Assembly (NCBI GenBank): GCA_017999075.1
Contig: JAGOBX010000161.1
Location: 1-7,539, forward strand
Length of the DNA: 7,539 nucleotides
Direction of reading: 5' to 3'
Source: JAGOBX01 sp017999075 [NCBI: Candidatus Babelota bacterium]
Lineage (GTDB): Bacteria > JAGOBX01
Made by a program: the position numbers and the translations under genes. This document shows positions 5,820 through 7,539 of this stretch, piece after piece. The notes below the pieces were generated by a model that ran no database searches, had not been told where the DNA came from, and was given only the letters and a program-made list of their open reading frames with translations. Every line of letters begins with the position of its first letter. The first letter of the stretch is position 1.

Positions 5820-5830
5820 ATATTTCACGA
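5820..5830 (+). repeat. Left terminal inverted repeat of the insertion sequence
   Basis: ATATTTCACGA is the exact reverse complement of the last 11 bases of the window (7529-7539). CCCGG directly before it may belong to the repeat. The true outer boundary is therefore 5815-5820. Confidence 0.75.
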
Positions 5831-6002
5831 GTAAAATAAAAAAAGCAAATAAAAATCAATAAAAAACAATACTTAAAACAAAAATTATTCATAAAAAAGA
5901 GTATACAAAAAATGTGCTAAAAAAAACAAAAAAAACATTAAAGTTTTTCGAGAAATTGCCGAAATAATAAATATAAAAAATATATTTAGAGAGTGTGTAA
6001 AA

Positions 6003-7319
6003 ATGAGCAAATCGAAGAAGATAAAATTTAAAGGATTAAAAAAACGGGAAGTTATGGCTGATTTCAGTGGCGGGAAAATAACAAGTGATGCAGGTCTGAT
6101 ATTATTCCGAGAAATTGAAAAGAAACATCAAATTATAAAACGAATGAGCAACTGTATTCAAGATACGCGAGAACAGAATAAAGTATTACACAGTGTTGAA
6201 GAATTAATGAAACAACGAGTTTACGGAATTGTGGGCGGATATGAAGACGGTAACGATCACAAAGAATTAAGAAAAGACGAATTATTAAAACTTTTATGTG
6301 AAAAAGAACCCGATTGCGAAGAAGCGTTATCAAGCCCGTCAACAATAAGCCGGTTTGAAAATCGAGTGGTCAGAAAAGAATTATTTGAGATGAGTAAAAT
6401 ATTAGTGGATGATTTTATAGAGAGTTATAAAACCGCGCCGAAAGAAATAATATTAGATTTTGACGCAAGCGATAATCCGGTTCATGGAGAACAGGAAAAT
6501 CGTTTTTTTCATGGATATTATAATGAATACTGTTTTTTGCCGCTATTTGTATTCTGCGGTGAAAAACTGCTTGTAAATTATTTGCGTCCGGCGTGGTACG
6601 GAGCGGCGCATCATACTTGGGCGATATTAAAATTATTGGTTCAAAGAATAAGGACATCCTGGCCAGATGTAAAAATAATTTTTCGAGGTGACGCTGGTTT
6701 TTGTAAACATTTGATGTTCAATTGGTGTGAACGCTTTAATGTTGAATATATCGTTGCTATAGGAAAAAACAAACGAATAGAAAAACTTGCTGAAAATATT
6801 ATCAACGAATCAGAAGAAAAATACAAACAGACAAATGAAAAAGTGCGGGAATTCGGTGAAATAAAATATGCCGCTGAAACTTGGAAAAAAGAACGTCGTG
6901 TAATCATCAAAGCAGAACGTCTTGAAGAAAAAATGAATGTAAGATGTATAGTGACAAATAATGAAAAATTATCAGCGCAGGACTTATACGACAAAGAATA
7001 TATCCCTCGTGGTGATATGGAAAACAGAATAAAAGAACACCAGCTCTTTCTTTTTTCGTTAAGAACAAGCTGTCATGAATTTGCGGCTAATATGTTTCGA
7101 GTTATGCTGTCTTCAATCGCATATGTACTTTTTGAAAAATTTCGGAGTATAGCTCTGAAAAATACAGAGTATGCAAAAGCTCAATGTTCTACCATAAGAA
7201 GCAAATTTATAAAAATAGCGGCACTAATAGTTTCAAACAGCAGAAAAATAACATTTAAAATTGCAAGTCAATTTCCTTATCAAGAATCATTTAGACAAAT
7301 TTGCGTTAATTTGAATTGA
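6003..7319 (+). CDS. IS1380-family DDE transposase
   Basis: A 438-residue transposase that cuts and joins the ends of its own element. The length is normal for the family (about 420-450), and no stop or frameshift interrupts it. Landmarks in order: FSGGKITSDAGLILFREI (21-38) near the N-terminus; SSPSTISRFENR (110-121); LDFDASDNPVHGEQE (151-165) with the first catalytic Asp, probably D154; RGDAGFC (228-234) with the second Asp, D230; and YIPRGDMENRIKEHQL (333-348) with the catalytic Glu, E340 or E345. The following segment reads LFSLRTSCHEFAANMFRVMLSS; from memory, many relatives have an Asp before RTSC where this has Leu, a possible minor variant. The ribosome binding site is weak (GAGAG at 5989-5993, nine bases upstream), as often seen in transposases. 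Activity looks possible. Confidence 0.95.
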   Translation: MSKSKKIKFKGLKKREVMADFSGGKITSDAGLILFREIEKKHQIIKRMSNCIQDTREQNKVLHSVEELMKQRVYGIVGGYEDGNDHKELRKDELLKLLCEKEPDCEEALSSPSTISRFENRVVRKELFEMSKILVDDFIESYKTAPKEIILDFDASDNPVHGEQENRFFHGYYNEYCFLPLFVFCGEKLLVNYLRPAWYGAAHHTWAILKLLVQRIRTSWPDVKIIFRGDAGFCKHLMFNWCERFNVEYIVAIGKNKRIEKLAENIINESEEKYKQTNEKVREFGEIKYAAETWKKERRVIIKAERLEEKMNVRCIVTNNEKLSAQDLYDKEYIPRGDMENRIKEHQLFLFSLRTSCHEFAANMFRVMLSSIAYVLFEKFRSIALKNTEYAKAQCSTIRSKFIKIAALIVSNSRKITFKIASQFPYQESFRQICVNLN

Positions 7320-7528
7320 ATAAAAAAAATCAAACAAATTCATTATTATTTCAGTAAATAGCGTTATATGTAAAAGGTCTGTTTTCCCTTTGAAATTTTT
7401 TCGGATTTTTTAACTGCTTCTTTAAAAAAAAATCTTTTATTTTTTACAAAACCTTTTTTTGATTAGTTTTTTTGATGATTTAATCTGAATATTTGAATTG
7501 TTGATAATCCAGCAACTTTACTTTAAAT

Positions 7529-7539
7529 TCGTGAAATAT
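7529..7539 (-). repeat. Right terminal inverted repeat of the insertion sequence
   Basis: TCGTGAAATAT ends exactly at the window edge and is the perfect reverse complement of 5820-5830. The element may continue a few bases further, with CCGGG expected if the left repeat begins at 5815. Confidence 0.72.

Larger units (their letters stand above)
5815..7539 (+). mobile_element. IS1380-family insertion sequence, right end at or just past window edge
   Basis: One transposase gene (6003-7319) lies between inverted ends: ATATTTCACGA at 5820-5830 and its complement TCGTGAAATAT at 7529-7539. The left end is probably extended by CCCGG (5815-5819); the matching bases on the right would be outside the window. 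The visible length of about 1.72 kb fits the family. The leader 5831-6002 is extremely A-rich with no gene and no convincing promoter. The tail 7320-7528 is T/A-rich, with only a five-pair AAAGG/CCTTT hairpin (7373-7391) followed by a T run. The target duplication cannot be checked because the right flank is missing. Confidence 0.85.

Noticed and set aside
6133-6994. Minus-strand frames at 6133-6345, 6415-6657 and 6641-6994
   Set aside because: They lie opposite an intact transposase with conserved motifs and are shadows.

Overview
The window reads as an AT-rich bacterial accessory region. Intergenic DNA is very AT-rich, the start sites carry purine-rich ribosome binding sites, and several promoters look like sigma-70. 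No marker gene fixes the phylum, so no taxon is assigned. The genes left of the insertion sequence run on the minus strand and the transposase on the plus strand.

Bases 1-3537 (minus) hold about the first 1,179 residues of a single-polypeptide Type ISP restriction-modification enzyme (nuclease, helicase/translocase, coupler, N6-adenine methyltransferase). The frame is open throughout and runs off the left edge; the target recognition domain is not in the window. Bases 3538-4250 hold no protein gene. They contain a short inverted repeat in a divergent promoter region, ten tandem 34-35 bp hairpin repeats (3712-4040), a plus-strand terminator just after them, and a terminator-like hairpin for the minus-strand genes to the right.

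Bases 4251-5310 carry three small minus-strand genes: a Zn-dependent cytidine deaminase-like enzyme with its own strong promoter, an HU-family DNA-binding protein with an N-terminal extension, and a 60-residue Lys/Ala-rich helical protein with a histone-H1-like tail. The last two look like a nucleoid-protein operon. Bases 5436-5561 hold a second, four-unit array of the same hairpin repeat, followed by a strongly foldable segment (5593-5700) and the 3' remnant of an unidentified minus-strand gene (5708-5814). That gene is cut by an IS1380-family insertion sequence, whose left end is near 5815-5820 and whose right end lies at or just past the window edge.

The most unusual structure is the pair of hairpin arrays. 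Within each array, units with one exact core alternate with variant units, giving a 68-69 bp higher-order period. Each array lies just downstream of a plausible plus-strand promoter that is divergent from a minus-strand gene (the restriction enzyme; the deaminase), and each is followed by hairpin plus T-rich sequence. Whether these are expressed hairpin RNAs, protein-binding arrays or inert repeats cannot be settled from sequence alone.
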